The notes beneath the pieces are model-generated. The model worked only from the letters and a program-made list of their open reading frames with translations. It did no database searches and was not told where the DNA came from. This document shows, piece by piece, positions 8,741 to 16,708 of a stretch of 64,000 nucleotides of DNA. Within the stretch, counting starts at the first letter, position 1; each line of letters starts with the position of its first letter. Position numbers and translations under genes: made by a program. Source of the stretch: Celeribacter baekdonensis (GTDB lineage Bacteria; Pseudomonadota; Alphaproteobacteria; Rhodobacterales; Rhodobacteraceae); assembly GCF_900102315.1 (NCBI RefSeq), contig NZ_FNBL01000006.1, positions 172,438 to 236,437 on the forward strand, given 5' to 3'.

Positions 8741-9589
8741 ATGAAACTTGCACGTATCACAACCTACCCTGTCAAAAGCGTCAGCGGCACGGATATGGCC
8801 GCGGCTCAGGTGCATGGTTTGGGCGTCGAAGGCGACCGGCGCTGGGCTGTGGTCTATGCCAATGGCGTGGTTGCGACCCGCCGGGAGTTGCCACGGTTGG
8901 CGCATTTGAGCGCGGTGACCACGCCGCATGGGATTTCGATCTCCTTTGAAAGTGACCGTTTTGATATTCCGGTTCCGTCCGGCGCGCCCTGTAAGGTCAA
9001 AGTGTTTTCGACCGGGATTGATGGGGTTGAGGATGCTGGCAACTACGCTTCGCATTTCCTCTCCTCCGCGCTCGAACGCGAAGTGAGGCTGGTCTATTTT
9101 CCTGACACGGCACAGCGTGTCGTGGACCGTGCCTATGCGCCGGGTGACCATTTCACGGCACTGTCCGACGGGTTTCCCGTGCTTTTGACCACGCAAGCCT
9201 CGTTGGCGGAACTCAATGCGGAGCTTGAAACCCCCGTTGAAATGCGCCGCTTTCGCCCAAATATTGTTATTGGCGGTGATATCGAACCTTGGTCCGAAGA
9301 CACATGGAAAATGATCCGCATCGGGTCGACGATTTTCCGTGTGGTCAAGCCCTGTGAGCGCTGTGTCATGGTCACGCAGGACCCAAGCACCGGCGAGCAG
9401 ACCCATCGCAACGAACCGTTGGCAACGCTGCGCCGTATTCACCGGGCAGTGACCGGAAAAATTATCTTTGGCCAAAATCTTGTGGTCGAAGAGCCGGGCA
9501 GCATCGTGCTTGGGGATGAGGTTGAAGTGCTGGAAGCTGGCCCCTCGAACCTTTTGGACCCCAAACGGGGCGACACGCAGTCGTTTTAG
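8741..9589 (+). CDS. MOSC domain protein (YcbX/mARC-type molybdenum cofactor protein)
   Basis: A 282-residue protein with an N-terminal beta-barrel MOSC_N domain (ITTYPVKSVSG, GVEGDRRWAVV) and a C-terminal MOSC domain. The second half has RFRPNIVIGG and KPCERCVMVTQDPSTG, where the conserved Cys would bind the molybdenum of the pyranopterin cofactor. By family it reduces N-hydroxylated compounds with electrons from a partner; there is no ferredoxin domain here, so a separate partner is needed. The start at 8741 has GAGGAG six bases upstream; an earlier in-frame ATG lacks one. Confidence 0.85.
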   Translation: MKLARITTYPVKSVSGTDMAAAQVHGLGVEGDRRWAVVYANGVVATRRELPRLAHLSAVTTPHGISISFESDRFDIPVPSGAPCKVKVFSTGIDGVEDAGNYASHFLSSALEREVRLVYFPDTAQRVVDRAYAPGDHFTALSDGFPVLLTTQASLAELNAELETPVEMRRFRPNIVIGGDIEPWSEDTWKMIRIGSTIFRVVKPCERCVMVTQDPSTGEQTHRNEPLATLRRIHRAVTGKIIFGQNLVVEEPGSIVLGDEVEVLEAGPSNLLDPKRGDTQSF

Positions 9590-9625
9590 CTCTCTACGCT
9601 GTGTGATTGCGTTTGATAGGGACGT

Positions 9626-9642
9626 TTAACGCTCTGTTAACC
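9626..9642 (+). promoter_or_regulatory. CtrA-type box upstream of the lipoprotein gene
   Basis: TTAA (9626-9629), seven bases, then TTAACC (9637-9642): an exact match to the CtrA full site TTAA-N7-TTAAC known from Caulobacter and used in Rhodobacterales. It lies 22 bp upstream of the ATG at 9664, so it would overlap the promoter or transcription start. Binding is inferred from the match only. Confidence 0.55.
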
Positions 9643-9663
9643 ATGTCCGGCCAATCTGGGCGG

Positions 9664-10038
9664 ATGAAACACATCCGCGCCCTTTTGCCGTTTTTGCTCC
9701 TCCCTGCCTGTGTCGCCGACAGCCCGGCCTTGGGCTATTCCCGCGCAGGGTTTTCCTCCGTCGAACTGGGCGGAAATACCTATCGCGTCTACACCGAAGA
9801 GACCCGAAATTGTGTTGAGGTGCATCGGGTGAACATGGTATTCCCGCTGCCCTCACGCCTGCAAATCCTGTTGGAAATGGAAGAAGCTGCGGTTCAGGTG
9901 ACGGGCTGTGCCCTCAAAAAGGGGACGTTCGTGGGGGATCAGGCCATGTCCAAGGGGCAGTTGGAGTGTAGCAAAGGGACTGCGGCCAAAGAGTGGGTCG
10001 CGGGGACCTGTAACATCAAACCTTGGCGGTGGCGCTGA
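9664..10038 (+). CDS. Small putative lipoprotein, function unknown
   Basis: A 124-residue product. The ATG at 9664 gives a signal peptide with a lipobox-like LLLPAC (Cys at about residue 16), so the mature protein probably carries an N-terminal lipid. The rest is short, with four more Cys that could pair in the periplasm, and I recognise no domain. An earlier in-frame ATG (9643) overlaps the CtrA-type box and is less likely. The 3' end overlaps the oppositely oriented GNAT gene by 23 bp. Control by CtrA is suggested by the box at 9626. Confidence 0.7.
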   Translation: MKHIRALLPFLLLPACVADSPALGYSRAGFSSVELGGNTYRVYTEETRNCVEVHRVNMVFPLPSRLQILLEMEEAAVQVTGCALKKGTFVGDQAMSKGQLECSKGTAAKEWVAGTCNIKPWRWR

Positions 10039-10495
10039 GGCGTTTTTGGAACGTGATCGAGGTGGGTCGATCATATCCGGCATGTGCCGTACGCTCACGC
10101 TCCTCAAAGCCCAAGGCGCGGAAGGTGGCATGGTTTTCGACCAATTCCACCCGCGTCTGAAGCTCCAAAACCGCAAGCCCCAAGTCCAAAGCCCGCACTT
10201 CGGCATGATGCATGAGGTGACGGGCAAGTCCCGTCCCGCGCAGAGGTTTTGCCACCGCAAGCTTGCCGATATACAGCCGCCCGGGCTTTGGCGTCAGGAT
10301 CACACAGGCACCGGGCGGCGTACCCATGGCCCAGATTTCATCCGTCTCTGCCTCCGTCGCAAGAGAGTCCAAAGTGAGGCGATGCATCGAGGAGGGTGGA
10401 TCAATCCGCCCATCCATATCGGCAAATTCCGTTTGGATCAGCCGCAAAACCTGAGGCAGTCGTGGATCATGTGCTAAAATCCGTTCCGGGATCAT
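10016..10495 (-). CDS. GNAT family N-acetyltransferase
   Basis: A 159-residue protein with the GNAT acetyl-CoA signature: LYIGKLAVAKPLRGTGLARHLM contains the R/Q-x-x-G-x-G/A loop, and the C-terminal half has NHATFRALGFEE. The substrate is unknown. The start at 10495 overlaps the cobN stop as ATGA, so it is probably translated from the cobN message. Whether it has any role in corrin synthesis is open. Confidence 0.85.
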   Translation of the reverse strand: MIPERILAHDPRLPQVLRLIQTEFADMDGRIDPPSSMHRLTLDSLATEAETDEIWAMGTPPGACVILTPKPGRLYIGKLAVAKPLRGTGLARHLMHHAEVRALDLGLAVLELQTRVELVENHATFRALGFEERERTAHAGYDRPTSITFQKRLSATAKV

Positions 10496-13400
10496 GTGAG
10501 CCCCTCCAATCTCGCGCGCGCCGAATTGGATCGAGGCCGCCACAGCCCACGCTCTATCGCTTCCATCAGTCGCTCTGCGATCTCTTTGAGCGCAGGCGCG
10601 TTGTGATCGGCAATAAACATACGGGTCTCGTCATCCTCAATGAAGGCGCCATACACCAAATCGAAATGGTGGTCCTTGACCGCATGGGTGGTGGCCGAAA
10701 AGGCAAAGAGGTAATCGACCGTTGCGGCGATTTCAAAGGCGCCTTTGTAGCCATGGCGTTTGACCCCGTCGATCCATTTCGGATTGACCACACGCGATCG
10801 GATCACCCGGCCGATTTCTTCGTCCAATGTGCGGATCACCGGGCGTTCCGGGCGGGAATGGTCGTTGTGATAGATCGGTCGATCTTGCCCCTGCAATGTC
10901 GCGACCGCCGCCGCTGCGCCACCCTCAAATTGGTAGTAATCGTCACTGTCCAACAGGTCGTGTTCGCGGTTGTCTTGGTTTTGTACGATGGCTTCGACTT
11001 CGGACAGGCGTGCGGCAAATCCGGCGCGGTCTTTGACGCCCTCTTGCCCCGCGCCATAGGCATAACCGCCCCATTCCAAATAGGCATCGGCCAGATCGGA
11101 TCGGTTGTCCCAAATCCGCTCATCAATCATCGCCTGAAGCCCCGCGCCGTAAGCGCCGGGTTTCGACCCAAACACCCGTGCCGTGCTTTCGCCCCTGCGC
11201 GCCCGCGCCGCGGCGGGGTTGTCCGCATCAGATTCGTCCAAGGCCTGAACCGCGCGCGCAGCACTATCGACCAGCGCGATCAGTTGCGGAAAGGCATCGC
11301 GGAAAAAGCCAGAGACCCTGAGCGTCACATCCACGCGGGGACGGCCCAAAACGGAAGCCGGCAGGATTTCAAACCCGGTGACGCGGCGCGACATCGCATC
11401 CCATGTCGGTTTGACCCCCATTAGCGCCAAAGCCTGTGCAATGTCATCGCCGCCCGTGCGCATATTGGCCGTGCCCCATGCGGTTACCAACATCGCACGT
11501 GGCCAGTCACCTTGGTCCTGTAGATGTCGTTCAATCAAAAGATTGGCCGATTTCCATCCCAGTTGCCATGCGGTTTGTGTTGGCACGGCGCGGGCATCGA
11601 CAGAGAAAAAGTTGCGCCCGGTGGGCAGAACATCCAACCGTCCGCGTGTGGGCGCACCTGAAGGGCCGGGGGGAACAAAACGCCCATCGAGGCCGGTCAA
11701 AAGCGCGGACATCTCGGCCGGACCACAGGCAGTCACCATTGGCAAAACGGTATCGCGCAGATGCGTCAACACCACAGCCGAGGCGGGACCGGGAGCCTCG
11801 GTGCCCGCATCCAAAAGGGTTGCACAAAACAGCTCCAGCCGCTCAACCGTGTCGCCATGACTGCGCCAATTTGAATTGCTGACTTTGGTCAGACAGTCCG
11901 GTGTCGGTCCCTCCCAAGGCGCGGCCATGTCACAGTCGAGCGGATCGAATTTGAGAGCCAAATCCAACGCTAAAGCCCGCATAAAGGAGGCATCAGCCCC
12001 CGTGCCGTTGCCCCGTGGAACACGCACCAAAGCCAGACCCAAATCTCGTGCCAAACGGCCTTCGGGGGCGGTGCCAAAGATGTGTAAGCCATCGCGAATC
12101 TGCGCTTCTTTCAGTTCGCACAAATAGGCATCCAACTTGGCCAGATCGCCATCTTCATCGCGTCCGGTCATGCCGACGTCGTGGTCCAGACCGGTCACGG
12201 AGGAGAGGCTCAAAATCTCTTTGCGCAGGCTGGCGATGCGGCGCGGGTCGACGCCCGCGGCTTCGAAATACTCGTCCACCAAGGCCTCAAGATCGCGCAG
12301 TGGGCCGTAGGTTTCGGCGCGCGTCAAAGGCGGGGTGAGGTGATCCAAAATCACCGCTTGCGCGCGGCGTTTGGCCTGTGTGCCCTCACCCGGATCGTTG
12401 ACGATAAACGGATAAAGATGCGGCATCGGCCCCATGATCACTTCAGGGTAACAGGTCTCCGAGAGAGCAAGCGCCTTGCCGGGCAGCCATTCAAGGTTGC
12501 CATGTTTGCCCATATGGACCAGCGCATCGGCGCCAAATTCAAACCGCAGCCAAAAGTAAAAGGCCAAATAGTTGTGCGGCGGAACAAGGTCCGGGGCATG
12601 ATAGGTCTCGGTCGGATCAATGTTATACCCGCGCGCGGGTTGGATGCCGACGACTGCGTTGCCATAGCGTAGCACAGAAAGCGCAAAGCCATCTTGGCCC
12701 ACAAATGGGTCGTCTTCGGGGGGACCCCAACGCGCCTCAATCTCTTGGCGGACTTCGTAAGGCATAGAATTATATGCACTTTTATACGCGTCGAGCGACA
12801 AGCGCACGCCGCCATCGCGTTTGGCGCGATCTGTCAGCCAATTGGTTGGCCCGGCCAGAATCGCCTGCATCAAGGCATCGCTGTCATTAGGTGCGCCCTC
12901 GACTGAGTAGCCCTCACAGGAGAGCGCTTTGAGGGTGTTCACCGTGGCGGCGGGAGTGTCCAGGCCGACGCCATTGGCCAGTCGTCCGTCTTTGTTTGGA
13001 TAGTTGGCGAGGATCAGTGCGAGTTTGCGATCCGCCTTGGCGGTGCGGCGCAGATGGGCCCAGCGAGCGGCCAGTTCAGCGACAAAAGCGATGCGCGATC
13101 CGTCCGCATGATAGGTGGCGATGGTACATTCTGTGGCGGCGTCAAAATAGGCCTCCCCTTTGAACGACACCGCGCGCGACAAGATGCGCCCGTCGATTTC
13201 GGGCAGGGCCACGTTCATCGCAATGTCGCGGGCCGACAAGCCGGTTGTGCCCTCCTCCCATGTGTCATGCGACGAGCCTGCAAGCACGACTTGGAACACC
13301 GGGGCCTGATTGGCCGAAGGGGCGGCGAGGGGATTGTCCGGGCCGCCGCCCTCGGGTGTGCCGACCGCAAAGGCAGTGCAATTGAGAATGACATCCGGCG

Positions 13401-14169
13401 GCGCGTCTAAAAACAGCGCTTCTAATGTGGCGGCAGAAATCGGGTCTTTCAGTGAGGCGACAAAAATCGGCATCGGGTTGAGACCCTGACGCAACAGCGA
13501 TTTCACCAAACGGTTGATCGGCGCAAGCCCCGCGCCCTGTACCAGCGCGCGATAAAAGATCAGCGGCACAACGGGGGCATCCTCTTGCCACTGTGATTTT
13601 AACTGATCTAGGTCAGCTATCCCGTCGCCGGGCCAATAGAACCCCGCGCGCAAGAGCGGTTTGGCGGGGCCGGGTTTGTCACTGCCGTCAATCAAGGCAC
13701 GCGCATAGGACAAAAACGCCACCGCATTTTCCGCGCCACCTTCGGTCAGATAGGCCCAGAGTTGGTGATAGTCTTCTGTTGGGATTGTCGACAAAGCCGC
13801 CAGTTCCGCATCGGGTTTGTCATCACCGGGCAGGGCCACAAAAGGCACGCCCGCCTCATGGAGCCGCGCGGCATATTGCTCCAAGCCGTATTTCCAATAG
13901 CCCGAGCCACCCAAAACCCGTGCAATCACCAGTTTGGATTTGGTGGCGCAGTCATCCAGATGCATGTCGACCGACATCGGGTGACGCAGATGCAACATTG
14001 AGGCCAGGCGCATCGTTGGAGGCGCAGCCATCATGGCGCGCGCCTCAGAGAGCAGGGCAAGTTCCGTATCGGCGGCGGAAATCACCACCAGATCGGCGGG
14101 GGTTTGACCCAGATCGACCGCGTCTTTGCCGTCATCAATGGAGCCGGGGGTGGCCGCGAGCAGGTGCAT
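10492..14169 (-). CDS. cobN: Aerobic cobaltochelatase subunit CobN
   Basis: Large subunit of the ATP-dependent CobNST chelatase, which inserts cobalt into hydrogenobyrinic acid a,c-diamide late in the aerobic pathway. The 1225-residue length is right for CobN. Typical segments are seen: LPGDDKPD near the N-terminus, ANYPNKDGRLANGVGLDTPAA in the middle, HMGKHGNLEWLPGK, and the C-terminal GGYAYGAGQEG. The ATG at 14169 is the only good start. The partner subunits CobS and CobT are not in the window. A 55-codon gene on the other strand separates cobN from cobW. Confidence 0.96.
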   Translation of the reverse strand: MHLLAATPGSIDDGKDAVDLGQTPADLVVISAADTELALLSEARAMMAAPPTMRLASMLHLRHPMSVDMHLDDCATKSKLVIARVLGGSGYWKYGLEQYAARLHEAGVPFVALPGDDKPDAELAALSTIPTEDYHQLWAYLTEGGAENAVAFLSYARALIDGSDKPGPAKPLLRAGFYWPGDGIADLDQLKSQWQEDAPVVPLIFYRALVQGAGLAPINRLVKSLLRQGLNPMPIFVASLKDPISAATLEALFLDAPPDVILNCTAFAVGTPEGGGPDNPLAAPSANQAPVFQVVLAGSSHDTWEEGTTGLSARDIAMNVALPEIDGRILSRAVSFKGEAYFDAATECTIATYHADGSRIAFVAELAARWAHLRRTAKADRKLALILANYPNKDGRLANGVGLDTPAATVNTLKALSCEGYSVEGAPNDSDALMQAILAGPTNWLTDRAKRDGGVRLSLDAYKSAYNSMPYEVRQEIEARWGPPEDDPFVGQDGFALSVLRYGNAVVGIQPARGYNIDPTETYHAPDLVPPHNYLAFYFWLRFEFGADALVHMGKHGNLEWLPGKALALSETCYPEVIMGPMPHLYPFIVNDPGEGTQAKRRAQAVILDHLTPPLTRAETYGPLRDLEALVDEYFEAAGVDPRRIASLRKEILSLSSVTGLDHDVGMTGRDEDGDLAKLDAYLCELKEAQIRDGLHIFGTAPEGRLARDLGLALVRVPRGNGTGADASFMRALALDLALKFDPLDCDMAAPWEGPTPDCLTKVSNSNWRSHGDTVERLELFCATLLDAGTEAPGPASAVVLTHLRDTVLPMVTACGPAEMSALLTGLDGRFVPPGPSGAPTRGRLDVLPTGRNFFSVDARAVPTQTAWQLGWKSANLLIERHLQDQGDWPRAMLVTAWGTANMRTGGDDIAQALALMGVKPTWDAMSRRVTGFEILPASVLGRPRVDVTLRVSGFFRDAFPQLIALVDSAARAVQALDESDADNPAAARARRGESTARVFGSKPGAYGAGLQAMIDERIWDNRSDLADAYLEWGGYAYGAGQEGVKDRAGFAARLSEVEAIVQNQDNREHDLLDSDDYYQFEGGAAAAVATLQGQDRPIYHNDHSRPERPVIRTLDEEIGRVIRSRVVNPKWIDGVKRHGYKGAFEIAATVDYLFAFSATTHAVKDHHFDLVYGAFIEDDETRMFIADHNAPALKEIAERLMEAIERGLWRPRSNSARARLEGLT

Positions 14170-14238
14170 CGCTTTCTCTTTCCTTGTCTTACCGCGCGTC
14201 TTGCGTCATGAGCGGGGAAACTCGCAGGAGACCCCTCA

Positions 14239-14406
14239 ATGGATTATGGTAAAATGGGCGCCCCAAAACGTGGCAAGAACGCACCGAAGCATGATGAACA
14301 CAATGCCAAGGGGACATCGAAAAACCCCTATGGGACTAAGACGCCCAAGGCGGAGCTTTTGGCCCGGATGAAAGCGGCGGCTGAGGCGAAGAAGAAAGCC
14401 GATTGA
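14239..14406 (+). CDS. Small basic protein (55 aa), function unknown
   Basis: ATG at 14239 preceded by AGGAG at a good distance (AGGAGACCCCTCA). The product begins MDYGKMGAPKRGKNAPKHDE and continues with KNPYGTKTPKAELLARMK to an Ala/Lys-rich end, stop TGA at 14404. It is strongly basic (about 14 Lys/Arg), with no membrane segment. It lies between cobW and cobN but on the opposite strand, so it must have its own promoter. I do not recognise a family. The ribosome-binding site and clean composition support it as real. Confidence 0.6.
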   Translation: MDYGKMGAPKRGKNAPKHDEHNAKGTSKNPYGTKTPKAELLARMKAAAEAKKKAD

Positions 14407-14420
14407 GCCGCCGCACATGG

Positions 14421-14446
14421 GTTAGGCACTGAGGTTAGGCACTGAG
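14421..14446. repeat. Perfect 13-bp tandem duplication across the cobW stop codon
   Basis: GTTAGGCACTGAG is present twice in direct contact (14421-14433 and 14434-14446). The inner copy contains the cobW stop (14435-14437 on the minus strand) and its last codons. The duplication therefore lies just at the 3' end of the gene and does not disrupt it. Confidence 0.9.
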
Positions 14447-15499
14447 CGCGGCTTCGATTGCCAACTGATCCAGACCCGCTTCGCCAATCACAACCAGCCG
14501 CGTGTCGCGGGGGGCCGCGCCGAAAGGCTGGTCGAAATAGTGATCGACGCGGGGGCCAACGGCCTGAACGGTGAGGCGCATTGGTTTGCCCTCGACCGCC
14601 ACAAAGCCTTTGAGGCGCAGGATGTCATGGGCGCGGATCACCTCGGCGATTTGGCTGGCAAAGGCCTTGGGGTCTTTGATCTCGCCGCGTGTCACCACAA
14701 AGCTTTCAAATTCGTCGTGGCCGTGCTCGTGGTGATGGTGATCGTCGTGGTCATCATCGTCATCGTCATGATGATGGTGATGCACTTCGCCACGCGCGTC
14801 CATGTCGCCCTCTGATCCGATCCCCTGACCCAAGAGCACATCAATCGGCAACACGCCCATGCTTGCACGGACAACCTGAACGCCGCCGCGTGCCTCACCT
14901 TTGAGTTTGGCAACCAAAGCGTCGGCGTGGTCTTCGCCCAAAAGATCGGCTTTGTTCACCACGATCATATCGGCACAGGCGATTTGATCCTCGAACAGCT
15001 CGGACAGCGGGGTCTCGTGGTCGAGGTTTTCGTCCAGTTTGCGTTGGGCGTCGACGGCGGCGACATTATGGGCAAAGCGCCCCTCATCAACCGCCTTGCC
15101 ATCGACGACGGTGATTACACCATCGACCGTGACTTTGGTCGAAATCTCCGGCCAATTGAACGCGCGCACCAAAGGTTGCGGCAGGGCAAGCCCGGAGGTT
15201 TCAATCACGATGTGATCGGGTTTATTGTCCCGCTCCAACAGTTTTTGCATGGTCGGAATAAAATCCTCCGCGACCGTGCAGCAGATGCAGCCATTCGAGA
15301 GCTCCATGATGTCGTCTTCGGTGCAGGTCTCGTCGCCGCAGCCTTTGAGGATGTCGCCATCGACGCCCAGATCGCCAAATTCATTGATAATCAAAGCGAT
15401 GCGTTTGCCGCCCGCGTTGGCCAACATGTGGCGGATGAGGGTGGTTTTGCCCGCGCCAAGAAAGCCGGTCACAACCGTTGCTGGAATTTTCGCAGCCAT
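14435..15499 (-). CDS. cobW: CobW-type G3E GTPase, metallochaperone
   Basis: A 354-residue G3E-family GTPase. It has the P-loop GFLGAGKTTL (12-21), the metal-binding GCICC motif (residues 70-74), and the base-recognition NKAD. A run of about 25 His and Asp residues (roughly 240-265) precedes the C-terminal CobW_C domain. CobW is thought to deliver cobalt to the CobNST chelatase, which fits its place between cbiM and cobN. It is probably read from the cobalamin riboswitch through cbiM. The long His/Asp run is typical of the family but well developed here. Confidence 0.94.
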   Translation of the reverse strand: MAAKIPATVVTGFLGAGKTTLIRHMLANAGGKRIALIINEFGDLGVDGDILKGCGDETCTEDDIMELSNGCICCTVAEDFIPTMQKLLERDNKPDHIVIETSGLALPQPLVRAFNWPEISTKVTVDGVITVVDGKAVDEGRFAHNVAAVDAQRKLDENLDHETPLSELFEDQIACADMIVVNKADLLGEDHADALVAKLKGEARGGVQVVRASMGVLPIDVLLGQGIGSEGDMDARGEVHHHHHDDDDDDHDDHHHHEHGHDEFESFVVTRGEIKDPKAFASQIAEVIRAHDILRLKGFVAVEGKPMRLTVQAVGPRVDHYFDQPFGAAPRDTRLVVIGEAGLDQLAIEAALSA

Positions 15500-15520
15500 T
15501 TTAGATGTCCTTTATGAAAA

Positions 15521-15553
15521 CGCCGGGGCCACAGGATGTCCCGAGCCCCGGCG
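15521..15553 (-). other. GC-rich hairpin between cbiM and cobW
   Basis: CGCCGGGGC and GCCCCGGCG form a perfect 9-bp stem with a 15-base loop in the short gap between cbiM and cobW. No U-run follows on the minus strand, so I read it as an mRNA stability or partial-attenuation hairpin rather than a full terminator. Confidence 0.5.
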
Positions 15554-15576
15554 CGAAATCATTGAAATGAGCGGTC

Positions 15577-16251
15577 TCAGGCGGCCAAGGTGCGCGGCGA
15601 CACGAGGCCGGTGTTGCCCAGACCTTTGATCGCTTTTGCCCCGGCCAAAACGGCCAAATCCACCAGCGGTTCGATCAGGATGACGGTCATGTAAGCCGCG
15701 CCAAATGTACCGACGGAGGCCAGTGTGGTGGCGGAGACCCCTTGGCCGTAAAACGCCCAGAAACCGACCCAAGCCACGATCCCGGCCTGATAGGTGGTCG
15801 AGAGCGCGAGGGCTTGTTTATAGCTGATATCGGCATAGGCGGTACCTGGTGTAATGATGCGATCTGCGACGGCTTTGATACCAAAGAGCGGCACGAGCAG
15901 GGTGGTGACATTCATGCCATATTGCGGCAGATCGAAGGGAGCAAAGAACAGGCCCTGCGCCAAAAGGCCAAGGGCCAAACCAAGCGCGGCAGGGGCCGCA
16001 CCGAACAGCAAGAACAATGTGGAGCCGAGGATCAAATGGACCTCAGACACACCAACCGCGTGATGTGGCAGCACTTGGAAAAAGGTGAACACCGCCGCCG
16101 TTGACAGCGTGGCGCGGGCCGCAAAAGAGGCCATGCCTTTTTCGCCCAATGCGGCGATGGATTGTTTGAGAGTGTAGAGACCAGCGCCAGCGGCGGTGGC
16201 ATAAGACAGCGCAATTTTTGCGCCAGTGACGATTCCGGGTTCGATATGCAT
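15577..16251 (-). CDS. cbiM: CbiM-type cobalt transport membrane protein
   Basis: A 224-residue polytopic protein of the CbiM family, the metal-binding membrane component of energy-coupling-factor cobalt transporters. The ATG at 16251 gives the N-terminus MHIEPG, equivalent to MHIPDG of classical CbiM, where the free amine and His2 bind the metal. AGGAGG lies eight bases upstream. A TTG two codons earlier would displace His2 and is rejected. Internal HHAVGVSEVH is also family-like. No cbiN, cbiQ or cbiO follows; the next gene is cobW. It lies directly behind a cobalamin riboswitch, so B12 should repress it. Confidence 0.85.
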   Translation of the reverse strand: MHIEPGIVTGAKIALSYATAAGAGLYTLKQSIAALGEKGMASFAARATLSTAAVFTFFQVLPHHAVGVSEVHLILGSTLFLLFGAAPAALGLALGLLAQGLFFAPFDLPQYGMNVTTLLVPLFGIKAVADRIITPGTAYADISYKQALALSTTYQAGIVAWVGFWAFYGQGVSATTLASVGTFGAAYMTVILIEPLVDLAVLAGAKAIKGLGNTGLVSPRTLAA

Positions 16252-16284
16252 CGACAAGTCCTCCTAGGCCGTCATCCCCGACGG

Positions 16285-16491
16285 CGGGTTGGTATGAGGT
16301 CACGGCAGGTTTCCTGGCTCGCGGGTCAAAGCGCCTTCGTCACCTTCCCAGAACAGGGTGTTCCAGTGGCATGTCGACGGGCACTCACCGCTTACAGTCG
16401 CGGGGGCGGCTGTGGTTTTGCGCCCCGATTTGGGTCTCGCGCACCACATTCCCATTTCTCCCCTAAACGCTTGGCGTCGTGATGGGGAACC
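16285..16491 (-). ncRNA. Cobalamin riboswitch
   Basis: On the minus strand the conserved blocks appear in order: GGGAA about 16450, CCGCGACTGTAAGCG (about 16389-16404), GCCACTGG (16363-16370), GGGAAGGTGACGA, and the B12 box AGCCAGGAAACCTGCC (16304-16319). Short P1-compatible ends (TCACG and CGTGA) flank the aptamer. Between it and the cbiM start is a CCGTC/GACGG hairpin followed by AGGAGG, with no U-run, which suggests control of translation. It should switch off cbiM, and probably cobW, when cobalamin is plentiful. The exact 5' end is approximate. Confidence 0.93.
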
Positions 16492-16601
16492 ATAACGCCT
16501 CTATTTGGCGCATCGGCTTGCGTAGGGTCAAGCGCTTTGATCCTCTGCATCGACTTTCTGTGTCCATGCACAAAGAGAGTGAGCGCCAAACCGCAATATT
16601 T

Positions 16602-16610
16602 TGTGGATAA
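16602..16610 (-). promoter_or_regulatory. DnaA box 1 upstream of smc
   Basis: TGTGGATAA, the reverse complement of the strict DnaA box TTATCCACA, all nine bases matching. It lies about 100 bp upstream of the smc start and faces a second perfect box at 16676. Confidence 0.6.
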
Positions 16611-16634
16611 CTCGGGTGTTTCGCCCAGATGTCG

Positions 16635-16652
16635 GTGTCACCCGGTTGACAC
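16635..16652. promoter_or_regulatory. Palindrome overlapping a possible smc -35 element
   Basis: GTGTCA-CCCGGT-TGACAC: arms of six bases pair exactly and the centre is nearly symmetrical. The right arm shares TTGACA (16646-16651), a good -35 hexamer, though I see no strong -10 at the right spacing. It could be an operator. Confidence 0.4.
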
Positions 16653-16675
16653 ATCCGTCGCAGTCCCAAACAGTT

Positions 16676-16684
16676 TTATCCACA
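16676..16684 (+). promoter_or_regulatory. DnaA box 2 upstream of smc
   Basis: TTATCCACA, a perfect strict DnaA box, 24 bp upstream of the proposed TTG start of smc. With the inverted box at 16602-16610 it brackets the likely promoter. Confidence 0.6.
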
Positions 16685-16708
16685 AAGGAATCAACACCGA
16701 GGCCCCAT

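Noticed and set aside
16602..16684. A chromosomal replication origin
   Set aside because: Only two DnaA boxes, no AT-rich unwinding element, and none of the usual origin neighbours (dnaA, dnaN, hemE, parAB).
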